From a bacterium GBS-1 (GTDB lineage Bacteria > Synergistota > GBS-1): a DNA stretch of 64,000 nt. Made by a program: the position numbers and the translations under genes. How positions within the stretch are numbered: position 1 is the first letter of the stretch; each line of letters opens with the position of its first letter. The stretch lies in assembly GCA_001443005.1 (NCBI GenBank), contig LEKQ01000009.1, positions 26,936-90,935 on the forward strand, given 5' to 3'. Shown one piece after another: positions 1 through 8,389 of this stretch. The notes under the pieces were generated by a model. That model saw only the letters and a program-made list of their open reading frames with translations. It ran no database searches and was not told the origin of the DNA.

Positions 1-235
1 ATCTAGTCTTTTCCCCGACGAAGTTTAATCCTTTTTCCGTCTGAAAGGATGTCCTTAAGTCGGAATAAAGCATCTCCAATACTCCCCTTATTATTTGGTT
101 CTCTATCGTTGCGCTTTCAGAAAAGGCCCTCCCTCTTATAGTTCCCATAAGGAGTCCCAGGAGCGTTCCCCCTATGAGGGCCGCTATTGCCAAGGCCACG
201 AGAAGCTCTATAAGCGTTAAACCCTTTCTCATCAT
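1..235 (-). CDS. Type IV prepilin-like protein, N-terminal part (cut by window edge)
   Basis: Reading the complement from 235 gives MMRKGLTLIELLVALAIAAL, a class III signal: basic leader, prepilin-peptidase site between Gly and Leu, Glu at +5 of the mature protein, and a hydrophobic helix. The product should be a pilin or pseudopilin (the PulJ/minor-pilin size class cannot be judged) inserted in the inner membrane and processed by prepilin peptidase. About 78 residues are visible and the C-terminus is off the window. No Shine-Dalgarno precedes either ATG (235 or 232). A TGATATAAT extended -10 lies at 242-250 on this strand, so a leaderless transcript is possible. Confidence 0.8.
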   Translation of the reverse strand, partial: MMRKGLTLIELLVALAIAALIGGTLLGLLMGTIRGRAFSESATIENQIIRGVLEMLYSDLRTSFQTEKGLNFVGEKTR

Positions 236-432
236 ATGAAGATTATATCAGAAAGGGGGTCTTATTGCTTTAAGTTGAGACTCATGTCAAGAGAAACTTC
301 TAAGCACGTTAGGAAGCCTGTTTGAAAAAGCTTTAAACATATGCCCGCCTTGAAGCGAGGAGCTACCATTGCTTGTATTCGTGAACAAATATGTTTACAA
401 AAAATTTATATATTTTGTTTCCAATCATTGTA

Positions 433-461
433 TTGACAGGTAGTGGATAAAGTGTTATATT
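433..461 (+). promoter_or_regulatory. Sigma70-type promoter for the U32-like gene
   Basis: TTGACA at 433-438 and TATATT at 456-461 are separated by exactly 17 nt. The predicted start is near 468, about 40 nt before the ribosome site of the gene at 510. The rest of the 236-509 gap shows only the divergent extended -10 of the prepilin gene. Confidence 0.75.
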
Positions 462-509
462 AATGTTAGCATTTAGTATAGCCTTATGATTGTGGAGGAG
501 GGAATGTTT

Positions 510-1421
510 ATGTTTGATCGGACGAGAGCGTTTTTGAGAAAGCTTGGTTTGCCTGGTTCCGATGCGTGGGATCTACCGACATCTAACATGAGGTTTCCCG
601 ATGGGGCGCACTTTCGCATTGAGGTTCCAACCGTTAACTCAGTTGAGGCCTTGAGGGCTCTTTTGGACACGGCTAAGGATTTGGGGATAACCATAAATCG
701 CGTCGATGATACGTATGGTATGATGCGCTACACAGCGAAGGAGATAAAGGAGTTCGTCGCCATCTGTAAGGATAACGGTATTGAGTTGAACATGTCAGTG
801 GGGCCAAGGGCTACATATGATACAAGCGCCACAGTTTTAAGCCCCCAGGGGGTTAGAATCGGTTACAGGTTGAGAGGTACGGAGCAGCTTGTGAGGGCGA
901 TCGAGGACGTTTTGCGCGGTGTTGAGCTTGGCGTCAGAGGTATACTGGTTTACGATGAGGGTATGCTTTGGGTTCTGAACGAGATGAGGAAGGCAGGAGA
1001 GCTTCCTCAAAACGTCAAGTTCAAGGTTTCCGCTCACTGCGGTCATGCCAATCCTGCTTCCTTTAAGCTCCTTGAGCAGCTTGGTGCTGATTCTATAAAC
1101 CCCGTGAGGGATATGCAGCTACCCATGATAGCCGCTTTAAGGCAAGCCGTTAAGGTTCCGCTTGATGTTCATACCGATAATCCTCCCGGTTCTGGTGGAT
1201 TTATAAGGACCTTTGAGGCGCCTGAGATGGTTAGAATAGCTGCCCCCATACATCTTAAGACGGGTAACTCCGTTGTTAGCGCTCACGGTATAAAGACGAC
1301 TGCCCAGAACGGTAGAGATATGGCTTACCAGGCTGCTATAGTTGTGGAGTTTGTCAAGCGCTACTATCCTGAGGCCGTACAGAGCAAACCCGGTGCTTCT
1401 GACATGGCGATCCCTGAGTAG
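510..1421 (+). CDS. U32-peptidase-like TIM-barrel protein
   Basis: The protein of about 303 residues resembles the short U32-type peptidase proteins found in anaerobes. This is judged from its overall alpha/beta-barrel pattern and conserved blocks such as NMSVGPRA, GVRGILVYDEGML and KVSAHCGHANPAS. The substrate is unknown, and U32 relatives include collagen-degrading and RNA-modification proteins, so protease activity is not implied. ATG 510 is chosen because AGGAGGG at 496-502 lies 8 nt upstream; the ATGs at 486 and 504 have no well-spaced ribosome site. It has its own promoter at 433-461 and a probable terminator after it, so it is likely monocistronic, although C4-acid genes follow directly. 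Confidence 0.6.
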   Translation: MFDRTRAFLRKLGLPGSDAWDLPTSNMRFPDGAHFRIEVPTVNSVEALRALLDTAKDLGITINRVDDTYGMMRYTAKEIKEFVAICKDNGIELNMSVGPRATYDTSATVLSPQGVRIGYRLRGTEQLVRAIEDVLRGVELGVRGILVYDEGMLWVLNEMRKAGELPQNVKFKVSAHCGHANPASFKLLEQLGADSINPVRDMQLPMIAALRQAVKVPLDVHTDNPPGSGGFIRTFEAPEMVRIAAPIHLKTGNSVVSAHGIKTTAQNGRDMAYQAAIVVEFVKRYYPEAVQSKPGASDMAIPE

Positions 1422-1457
1422 GTTGGCTTTCAACGATTCGGTTGAGATATAGCCATT

Positions 1458-1516
1458 GAGGGGGTTAAAGGCGAGATCGGGTCTCCCCACCCCCTCCCCC
1501 CTCTTTTTATTTTTTA
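1458..1516 (+). terminator. Probable rho-independent terminator
   Basis: GAGGGGGT (1458-1465) is complementary to ACCCCCTC (1489-1496), with a 23-nt loop. A pyrimidine run ending in CTTTTTATTTTTT follows. The loop is large, so the hairpin is weaker than a textbook terminator. Confidence 0.45.
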
Positions 1517-1577
1517 ATGGTATAATAATTTTCATAAAGGGTGTGGAAAGTTGCTTTCAAGTAAGGAGGAGTGAAGG

Positions 1578-2684
1578 ATGGAAAGCTCTTTCGGTGAGGT
1601 TAAGGTTAGCGCGGAAGCTTTAAGGGAGTTCTGCGTGTCTCTTCTTTCTTCCTGCGGTGTTCCTGACGAAGACGCTCGCCTTTTCGTAGATTCTCTGCTA
1701 TTTTCTGAGATGAGGGGAGTTAAGTCTCATGGTATAGCTCGTCTTCCGATATATATAAAGAGAATAAGGGTGGGACTCATGAACCCCAAGACGGAGATCA
1801 AGGAGATCTCCTCTAAGGGGGCCGTTTCTTTGGTTGATGCTGGAAACGGGCTTGCTCCCGTTGTAGGATGCTGGGCTGTCGATAGGTGCGTAGAGCTCGC
1901 TCGCCGTTATGGGATTGGAGTTGTTGGGGTTAGGAACTCTAACCACTTAGGTAGCCTAGCCTTTTACGTTTTAAGGGCTACTAGCGCTCACATGATCGGT
2001 TTTGCCATATCCAACACCGCTCCGGCCATGGCTCCATGGGGTGGAAAGTCCCCCATGTTTGGTACCAATCCGATAGCGGTTGGTATACCTGCGAAGGATG
2101 AGTTGCCCATAGTCCTTGACATGGCAACGAGCGTGGTTGCGAGGGGAAGGATAAGGATCGCTCTATCTTGTGGGGAGAAGATCCCCTTGGGATGGGCTTT
2201 AGACGAAGATGGCTTACCGACTGACGACCCAGCTAAGGCTCTTAAAGGAACCCTCCTTCCCATTGGGGGGCCTAAGGGGTATGGGCTTGCCTTAGTTATA
2301 GATATCTTAAGCGGTCTTTTGACCGGGTCCTCTTTCTTGGAGGATGTGGGGGCGAACGATGACCTTTCCAAACCCATGAGGATAGGGCATCTTTTCGCGG
2401 CCTTGGATCCCGCCGTTTTCATCTCTGGCGACTTCGAAGGTCAGGTTGATGACTACATAAGGAGGGTAAAATCATCGCCTTGTAAGGAGGGGGAGAGGAT
2501 ATTCATGCCTGGTGAGATAGAGTTCTTGAAGATGCGCGAGGGTAAGGATATAAGTTTGCCATCTAATCTGATCGATGAGCTTAAGAAGATAAGCGACGAG
2601 CTTGGGCTTACCTCTTACTTTGATGAGCTCTTGGCTCGGTCGGGAGCCAGGATTTGTTACGGCGCTCTTGAACAAGAGGATTAA
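1578..2684 (+). CDS. Malate/L-lactate dehydrogenase family oxidoreductase (Ldh2 type)
   Basis: This 368-residue protein has the hallmarks of the NAD(P)-dependent Ldh2/MDH2 family: KSHGIARLP near residue 50, the NSNHLG catalytic-His block near 115, and LDMATSVVARGRI followed by GGPKGYGLALVIDIL. The family oxidises or reduces 2-hydroxyacids such as malate, lactate, ureidoglycolate or sulfolactate. Neighbouring fumarase and malic enzyme make malate/oxaloacetate the likeliest substrate pair here; that is inference. A strong AAGGAGG ends 11 nt before the ATG. A TATAAT at 1521-1526 upstream could be its -10, but no good -35 was found. Length is normal for the family. Confidence 0.88.
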   Translation: MESSFGEVKVSAEALREFCVSLLSSCGVPDEDARLFVDSLLFSEMRGVKSHGIARLPIYIKRIRVGLMNPKTEIKEISSKGAVSLVDAGNGLAPVVGCWAVDRCVELARRYGIGVVGVRNSNHLGSLAFYVLRATSAHMIGFAISNTAPAMAPWGGKSPMFGTNPIAVGIPAKDELPIVLDMATSVVARGRIRIALSCGEKIPLGWALDEDGLPTDDPAKALKGTLLPIGGPKGYGLALVIDILSGLLTGSSFLEDVGANDDLSKPMRIGHLFAALDPAVFISGDFEGQVDDYIRRVKSSPCKEGERIFMPGEIEFLKMREGKDISLPSNLIDELKKISDELGLTSYFDELLARSGARICYGALEQED

Positions 2685-2725
2685 CCCTTAAGGATATATC
2701 AGGAGGGGGGATATGGGGGATCAAG

Positions 2726-3388
2726 ATGAGAAAGGGGAAGACTAAGTCCGCTAGTGGGGAAGCTCTCACCTTCGATCAGGTTTTCAACAAGGTCTATACC
2801 TCTTTGGTCACCGGGTATTTCCCCGAGGGAATGAGGCTCAGGGAAACGGAGCTCATGGAGAAGTTCGGCGTAAGCAGAAGGATAGCGAGGAAGGTCCTTG
2901 AGAGGCTGGCCTATGAGGGGCTCGCTGTTCTTGAAACGAGGAAGGGGGCTGTTATAGTCCCGGTTTCGAAGAGGACCATAACCGAGTGCTTTGAGGTTCG
3001 TGAGGGGCTTGAGGTAACAGCTGTAAGGCTCGCTTGCAGTAAAGCAAGCGACGAGGGTATAGCAGAGCTTGGTAGCATAGTTGAGGAGATGAAAGAGGCT
3101 TTAAAGAACTATGATTTCGTTAAATACTCGGAGCTGAACAGTAAGTTTCACGATAAGATAATACTTCTGGCCGATAACTCCGTCTTAAAGCAGCTTTATG
3201 AGCGTGCCAACGTTCACCTTATAAGATATAAGTTCCGATCTCTCCTTACCGCTGGAAGAGCTTTGGAGTCTCTGCGGGAGCACGAGAGGATCTGGTCTGC
3301 CATTAGAGAGAGGGACCTCACTAAGGCTGAGGAGGCCGTTAGGGAGCATATTCAGAATATCAAGAATAACGTGCTTTCCTTTCTTTGA
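2726..3388 (+). CDS. GntR-family transcriptional regulator (FadR/FCD subfamily)
   Basis: This is a 220-residue regulator. The N-terminal winged helix (about residues 15-80) contains the GntR pattern RLRETELMEKFGVSRRIARK, and the C-terminal all-helical FCD ligand domain (about 90-215) has the metal-site pattern around NSKFHDKI and LREHERIW. FCD regulators usually bind carboxylic acids or sugar acids, which matches the flanking Ldh2, fumarase and malic-enzyme genes; it probably controls this operon in response to a C4-dicarboxylate. GGGGGA at 2715-2720 lies 5 nt before the ATG. The stronger AGGAGGGGGG at 2701-2710 faces an out-of-frame ATG (2713) that opens only a 10-codon ORF. Confidence 0.88.
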   Translation: MRKGKTKSASGEALTFDQVFNKVYTSLVTGYFPEGMRLRETELMEKFGVSRRIARKVLERLAYEGLAVLETRKGAVIVPVSKRTITECFEVREGLEVTAVRLACSKASDEGIAELGSIVEEMKEALKNYDFVKYSELNSKFHDKIILLADNSVLKQLYERANVHLIRYKFRSLLTAGRALESLREHERIWSAIRERDLTKAEEAVREHIQNIKNNVLSFL

Positions 3389-3400
3389 TTAAAAGGAGGG

Positions 3401-4255
3401 GTGCCTTTGGTTAGAGAGATTCATGTTGATCAAATAGTTTCCACTGTTGAGGGACTGTGCATCAAAGCGGCGAATATCTTGCCTCAAGATGTGATGGAGG
3501 CTCTTAGGCGCTCTTTGGAGAGGGAAGAGTCTCCTATGGGCAAGAATATAATCAACCTGCTCATAGAGAACGCTCAGGTGGCTTCAACTGAAGGCGTTCC
3601 AATATGTCAAGATACTGGCGTGACGGTCGTATTCGTTGAGTTGGGGCAAGACCTTCATATAGTCGGTGGTAATCTGTATGATGCGATAAATGAGGGTGTC
3701 AGGCGGGGTTACATAAACGGCTATCTTAGAAAGTCGGTGGTATCTGATCCGATCTTTGATCGCAAGAACACCGGCGATAACACCCCTGCGGTGATATATA
3801 CCGATGTGGTCCCCGGCGATAGGCTTAAGATAACGGTCTTACCTAAGGGTGCTGGTAGCGAGAACATGGGAGCGGTTAAGATGCTCATACCTGCCGATGG
3901 TCCCCAGGGGATAAAGAGCTTCGTCGTTGAGACTGTTAAGGTTGCTGGGTCGAACCCTTGCCCTCCGATAATAATCGGTGTAGGAGTTGGTGGAACCATG
4001 GAGAAGGCAGCTCTTCTCTCTAAGAGAGCTTTGCTTCGTAAGGTTGGCGAGCCTCACCCCGATCCTAAGATCGCTAATCTGGAGAGGGAGATCTTGGAAG
4101 AGGTTAACAAGCTTGGAATAGGTCCTCAGGGGCTGGGCGGAAGAGTCACCGCTATGGCAGTTCACATTGAGCTTTGGCCAACTCACATAGCTTGCATGCC
4201 CGTGGCGGTTACCCTTCAGTGTCATGCCGCGAGGCACGCTGAGGCGGTTCTTTAG
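3401..4255 (+). CDS. Class I fumarate hydratase, alpha subunit
   Basis: This 284-residue protein matches the N-terminal half of [4Fe-4S] class I fumarases and the TtdA subunit of tartrate dehydratase. The three cluster cysteines appear in PICQDTG, SNPCPP and QCHAAR. With the beta subunit encoded next it would interconvert fumarate and malate in the cytoplasm. The start is GTG with AAAGGAGGG immediately upstream at 3392-3400. L-tartrate dehydratase cannot be excluded from sequence alone, but the downstream malic enzyme and upstream Ldh2 gene favour fumarase. Confidence 0.88.
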   Translation: MPLVREIHVDQIVSTVEGLCIKAANILPQDVMEALRRSLEREESPMGKNIINLLIENAQVASTEGVPICQDTGVTVVFVELGQDLHIVGGNLYDAINEGVRRGYINGYLRKSVVSDPIFDRKNTGDNTPAVIYTDVVPGDRLKITVLPKGAGSENMGAVKMLIPADGPQGIKSFVVETVKVAGSNPCPPIIIGVGVGGTMEKAALLSKRALLRKVGEPHPDPKIANLEREILEEVNKLGIGPQGLGGRVTAMAVHIELWPTHIACMPVAVTLQCHAARHAEAVL

Positions 4256-4267
4256 GGGGTGGATGCT

Positions 4268-4819
4268 ATGGCTAAGAGGGTCTTAACTCCTTTGACTGAT
4301 GATGTGGTTTTAAGCCTTAAGTCTGGGGATGAGGTTCTATTATCAGGAGTGGTTTATACCGCTAGGGATGCAGCTCACAAGCGCTTGGTGGAGATGATAT
4401 CTAAGGGTGAGGCGCTTCCAATGGAGCTTAAAGGGCAAGTTATATACTACGTTGGTCCCTGTCCACCGAAGCCGGGGCAGGTCATAGGTTCGGCTGGTCC
4501 CACGACGAGCGGTAGGATGGATCCTTATACGCCCATCCTGATAGAGCGGGGTTTAAAGGGCATGATCGGTAAGGGATTAAGGAAGCCGGAGGTCATAGAG
4601 GCGATGAAGAAGTATAAGGCCGTCTATTTCTTGGCCATAGGTGGCCTTGGAGCTCTTCTTGCCAAGCGCATAAAAAAAGCCGAGGTGATAGCCTTTCCCG
4701 AACTTGGCCCTGAGGCCGTATATAAACTTGAGGTTGAGGATTTTCCCGTGATAGTTGGGATAGACGCCTATGGCAATGACCTTTACGTTGAGGGCGTTAA
4801 TAGATATAAAGTGATCTAA
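4268..4819 (+). CDS. Class I fumarate hydratase, beta subunit
   Basis: This 183-residue protein corresponds to the C-terminal half of class I fumarases (TtdB-like). It contains the substrate-site block GPTTSGRMDPY, GLKGMIGKG and the late IGGLGALLAK segment. It would pair with the alpha subunit encoded 12 nt upstream. I place the start at ATG 4268 because AGGGGGT (4254-4260) lies 7 nt before it; a GTG at 4259 overlaps that ribosome site. The tight spacing with genes on both sides indicates one transcript. Confidence 0.88.
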   Translation: MAKRVLTPLTDDVVLSLKSGDEVLLSGVVYTARDAAHKRLVEMISKGEALPMELKGQVIYYVGPCPPKPGQVIGSAGPTTSGRMDPYTPILIERGLKGMIGKGLRKPEVIEAMKKYKAVYFLAIGGLGALLAKRIKKAEVIAFPELGPEAVYKLEVEDFPVIVGIDAYGNDLYVEGVNRYKVI

Positions 4820-4835
4820 AGGGGGGGTTAAATTA

Positions 4836-6179
4836 ATGTTAACTAAGGAGGAGCTTTTGAAGAGAGCTAGCAAACCCGCTGAAGATGCTATGAAGCTTCA
4901 CAAGTTTTACAAGGGCAAGATTCAAACGGGTTTAAGGTGCGTGGTAAGAAGCGTAGACGACTTCGCTATATGGTATACTCCGGGAGTTGCGGCTCCTTGC
5001 AAGGCCATACAGGCTAACAAGGAGCTAGTCTATGAGTACACTTGGAAGTGGAATGTGGTTGCGGTTGTTAGCGATGGCACAAGGGTTTTGGGACTCGGCG
5101 ACATAGGGCCTGAGGCCGCTATGCCCGTTATGGAGGGGAAGTCGCTTTTGTTCAAGTACCTTGGGGGAGTTGACGCCGTTCCAATATGCCTTGACACCAA
5201 GGACCCTGACGAGTTCATAAAGACGGTTAAGTATCTTCAACCGTCCTTCGGTGGCATAAACCTCGAGGATATCGAACAACCCAAGTGCTTCTACATACTC
5301 GAGAGGCTTAGGAATGAGATGGAGATACCGGTTTGGCATGATGATCAACAGGGAACGGCTGCCGTGACCTTAGCTGGGCTTATAAACGCGGCCAAGATAG
5401 TGGGAAAGAGGATGCAGGATATGAAGATAGTGATAGTAGGTGCTGGTGCCGCTGGAATATGCACCGCTAGGCTGCTTATGGCTGGTGGGGTTCCCGGTGG
5501 TAACATAATCCTCTGCGATTCCAAGGGAACCCTTCATAAAGGTAGGGCTGACATAGAGAGAAACAGGGATAAGTTTAAGGAGAAGTGGGAGATGTGCGAG
5601 AAGACCAATGCCGAAGGTGTGGTTGGGGATGTGGCCATGGCCATGAGGGGCGCTGATGCCGTCATAGCCCTATCTACTCCTGGCCCCGATACGATAAAGA
5701 AGGAGTGGGTTAAGGGTATGGCTAAGGATGCGATAGTTTTCGCCTGCGCTAACCCCATTCCTGAGATATGGCCCTGGGATGCTAAAGAAGCTGGAGCCAA
5801 GGTGGTCGCTACCGGTAGGTCGGACTTCCCCAACCAGGTCAATAATTCTTTGGGATTCCCGGCCATATTCCGCGGTGCCTTGGATGTTAGGGCGAAGACC
5901 ATAACCGATGAGATGTGCATAGCTGCCGCTAACGCCTTAGCTGAGTATGTTGAGAAGAAGGGGCTTCTCTCTGAGGATTTCATACTCCCAACTATGGATA
6001 TGTGGGAGGTTTACGTGGAGGAGGCTCAAGCGGTGGGGGCTAAGGCGATTGAACAGGGCGTTGCAAGGGTCAGCTTAAGTCGCGATGAGCTCTTTAAGAA
6101 AGCTGATGAGTCCATAAGGTCTGCAAGAGAGATGGTCAAGGTGCTTATGGAGTCTGGTGTGATTTCTCAAGCTCCGTAA
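4836..6179 (+). CDS. NAD(P)-dependent malic enzyme
   Basis: This 447-residue short-form bacterial malic enzyme has the N-terminal catalytic domain motifs WYTPGVAAPCKAI, LGDIGPEAAMPVMEGKSLLF and DDQQGTAAVTLAGL. The Rossmann domain carries IVIVGAGAAG near residue 200, and GRSDFPNQVNN closes the active site. It decarboxylates malate to pyruvate and is the last gene of the C4-acid operon. Together with fumarase it would take fumarate to malate to pyruvate while reducing NAD(P). A strong bidirectional terminator follows. Length and motifs are normal. Confidence 0.93.
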   Translation: MLTKEELLKRASKPAEDAMKLHKFYKGKIQTGLRCVVRSVDDFAIWYTPGVAAPCKAIQANKELVYEYTWKWNVVAVVSDGTRVLGLGDIGPEAAMPVMEGKSLLFKYLGGVDAVPICLDTKDPDEFIKTVKYLQPSFGGINLEDIEQPKCFYILERLRNEMEIPVWHDDQQGTAAVTLAGLINAAKIVGKRMQDMKIVIVGAGAAGICTARLLMAGGVPGGNIILCDSKGTLHKGRADIERNRDKFKEKWEMCEKTNAEGVVGDVAMAMRGADAVIALSTPGPDTIKKEWVKGMAKDAIVFACANPIPEIWPWDAKEAGAKVVATGRSDFPNQVNNSLGFPAIFRGALDVRAKTITDEMCIAAANALAEYVEKKGLLSEDFILPTMDMWEVYVEEAQAVGAKAIEQGVARVSLSRDELFKKADESIRSAREMVKVLMESGVISQAP

Positions 6180-6187
6180 AGGGGGTG

Positions 6188-6220
6188 AAAAAAGGGGCAC
6201 CTTAAGGTGCCCCTTTTTTT
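6188..6220. terminator. Bidirectional rho-independent terminator
   Basis: A 20-nt perfect palindrome, GGGGCACCTTAAGGTGCCCC (6194-6213), is followed by seven T and preceded by six A. It therefore serves both the malic-enzyme gene and the convergent chemoreceptor gene, whose stop codon lies inside the T tract. Confidence 0.92.
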
Positions 6221-8222
6221 ATACCTTGAACCTCTTTACAAGCTTCAGGAAGTTTTCCGCTATCGAAGCGAGCTCTTGAGAGGCTGCGCTTACGCCTTGG
6301 CTTGAGTCTGCCTGTTTCCTTAGGGCCTTGTTCATCTCCTCTAAGCGCTCGGCTATCGTCGTTACCGATCTCGTTGCCATATCCATGGCGCTACTTGCCT
6401 CCTCCGTGGACGCGCTCTGCTCCTCAGCTATGGCTGCCAAGTTCTCTATCTGTGAGCTCATCCCCTCTATCTCCTTAAGTATGCTTAAGAGCATGTCCCT
6501 GACTTTTGTGGAGCTTTCCATGGCGGTTTCTATGACCCTGGCTGTTTCGCTTGTTGCCAGACTCGCTCGCTCAGCTCCTTGCTGTATCTGGCCAAGTATC
6601 TGAGCTATCTTGCTTGTGGCCGATTTGCTTCCCTCAGCGAGCTTTCTTATCTCATCGGCAACTACGGCGAAACCGCGCCCTGCCTCTCCAGCGCGCGCCG
6701 CTTCTATCGCTGCGTTTAGGGCTAACAAGTTGGTCTGCTCCGCTATCGAGCTTATGGTTTCAACTATCTCACCGATGTTCTTGGCCATCTCCGCGAGCTC
6801 CCTTACCGCCTTTTCTGTATCCCTCGCCTTCTCCTTCGTCTGATTTATAACATCCGCTATAAGGTTTAATCCTTTCTCCCCTTCTTTCGCGCTCTTGTTA
6901 ATCTCCCCTGCCCTTTCCGTTAAGTCCTGAGCGGATTTAGCTAAGTTCTGGGCGCTTGACGCTATCTCCTCCGTGCTCGCCGTAACCTCCTCTATGGATG
7001 CTGAGGCATCTTGAGCGGATTTGTTTATCTCCTCCATCTGAGCTGAGAGTTCCTCGCTTGTGGCGCTTATTTCTTCCGCGTTCTGAGCTAAGCTCTCCAC
7101 TGAGGAGCTTATCTGGTTTGCCCCCTCGAGTATAGCTTTCGCCAATTCCCACAAGTTCTCCTTCGCGCGCTCTAAAGCTTGAGCTATTTGAGCAACCTCA
7201 TCTCTTCCAGATGCCTTGAAGCTAACCGTGAGATCTCCCTCGCCGAAGGAGGCCACAACTTGAGCTAGACCCCTTATGGGCTTCGATATCGATGAGCTAA
7301 CGAATAGTATTATCAGCGCGATTACGCCTGTCATTATAGAGAGCATAAGTATAAGGGTATTGGTTATGCTCTTAACCCTTCCGGTTATCTCTACTTCAGG
7401 AAGCTCTACGAGGAAAGCCCACCCCTTGGCATTTTGTATGGGTGAGTAAAATATAAGACTTACCGAGCCATCGGGAAGCGTTATCCGGGCCATGCCCGAT
7501 TCTCCTCCGAGGATGCTCCTTGAGACCTCTTGAAGCCCCTTGAAGCCCGCCTTTGAAGCCTCCTTTATGTTTAGCTTCATTAAAAGCTCCTGTTTTGGGT
7601 GAGCCAAAACCGTTCCGCTTGAGTCAACTACCCAGGCAAAACCGTTCTTTCCGACCCTTACATCTTGAGCTATTCTGCTTATGGCTTCAAGCGTTATGGT
7701 TAGACCTAAAACCCCCAGGGTTTTCCCTTCCTTATCTTTCACGGCTGCTGCGATCACGAAGACGGGTCTATTGGTAGCCCTTGAAATCAAGGCGTCGCTT
7801 ATGACTATCTCCTTTCCCTCTTGCATTATCTCGATGAAGTACTTCCTATCTTTTACGTTGACTACGTTTCCTAAGGTAGTTGGTGCGCTTCCATCGGGGT
7901 AAGCTATGAAGGCCATCTCGATGTGGGGTTTATCTTTAAGTTGGAAAGGGAAGTACTCCTTCATCAGGTAATCCCAGCTTCCGCTCTTTAAGGCGTCTAT
8001 GACTGCGTTGGTTTTAGCAAACGCCTTAACTTCCCTTATCATCCCTGATAGCCACTCATCTAGGATGTCTGAGGCTTTTTGAGATATCTCTCCCAGATTT
8101 TCCCCCATCATGGAGGTTAAGGATGAGTTTAACCTGTTGAAGATTACGAATTCTATCACAACGGAAATGGCTATCAGAGGAACAAGTAGGAAGATAAGCA
8201 TCTTACTTTTTAAACTTTTCAC
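6219..8222 (-). CDS. Transmembrane methyl-accepting chemotaxis protein (Cache-HAMP-MA)
   Basis: This 667-residue receptor starts with a transmembrane helix at about 9-29. A periplasmic Cache-type sensor follows (blocks [20 protein letters not shown] and [12 protein letters not shown]). A second membrane helix lies near 290-315, then HAMP and a long coiled-coil signalling domain with the hairpin tip [20 protein letters not shown]. It should cluster with CheA/CheW and sense a small ligand outside the cell, but the ligand cannot be told. The start is GTG with AAAGGGGGGG 7 nt upstream. A TAAAAT at 8264-8269 on this strand may be its -10. The gene ends inside the shared terminator. Confidence 0.92.
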   Translation of the reverse strand: MKSLKSKMLIFLLVPLIAISVVIEFVIFNRLNSSLTSMMGENLGEISQKASDILDEWLSGMIREVKAFAKTNAVIDALKSGSWDYLMKEYFPFQLKDKPHIEMAFIAYPDGSAPTTLGNVVNVKDRKYFIEIMQEGKEIVISDALISRATNRPVFVIAAAVKDKEGKTLGVLGLTITLEAISRIAQDVRVGKNGFAWVVDSSGTVLAHPKQELLMKLNIKEASKAGFKGLQEVSRSILGGESGMARITLPDGSVSLIFYSPIQNAKGWAFLVELPEVEITGRVKSITNTLILMLSIMTGVIALIILFVSSSISKPIRGLAQVVASFGEGDLTVSFKASGRDEVAQIAQALERAKENLWELAKAILEGANQISSSVESLAQNAEEISATSEELSAQMEEINKSAQDASASIEEVTASTEEIASSAQNLAKSAQDLTERAGEINKSAKEGEKGLNLIADVINQTKEKARDTEKAVRELAEMAKNIGEIVETISSIAEQTNLLALNAAIEAARAGEAGRGFAVVADEIRKLAEGSKSATSKIAQILGQIQQGAERASLATSETARVIETAMESSTKVRDMLLSILKEIEGMSSQIENLAAIAEEQSASTEEASSAMDMATRSVTTIAERLEEMNKALRKQADSSQGVSAASQELASIAENFLKLVKRFKV

Positions 8223-8361
8223 AATTGCCCCCCCTTTTTTTTGAAATAGATTTTATTAACGTAATTTTAGCTCATTTGGTGCTAAACTAAGCAAAGTTAT
8301 TCTATCACGGGCCTATTTCTGTGTCAATGGAGTTTAAGTTGATCTTTAAAGATTGGTATTG

Positions 8362-8370
8362 TGATATAAT
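8362..8370 (+). promoter_or_regulatory. Extended -10 promoter deciding the HD-GYP start
   Basis: TGATATAAT is a perfect extended -10 (TGnTATAAT); no convincing -35 was seen. Because it lies inside the longer open frame that begins at 8321, translation should start downstream at GTG 8390, which has AAGGGGGG at 8375-8382. Confidence 0.6.
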
Positions 8371-8389
8371 GTCTAAGGGGGGAAAGAAA

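Noticed and set aside
486..509. Earlier ATGs for the U32-like protein
   Set aside because: The strong AGGAGGG lies after the first ATG and only 1-2 nt before the second; ATG 510 is properly spaced.
6328..6850. Plus-strand open frames opposite the chemoreceptor coiled coil (also opposite the other receptors)
   Set aside because: These are mirror frames caused by the alanine/serine-rich repeat coding of the receptor and have no ribosome sites.
8321..8389. Longer start for the HD-GYP protein
   Set aside because: The region contains the extended -10 promoter, and GTG 8390 has a well-spaced ribosome site.
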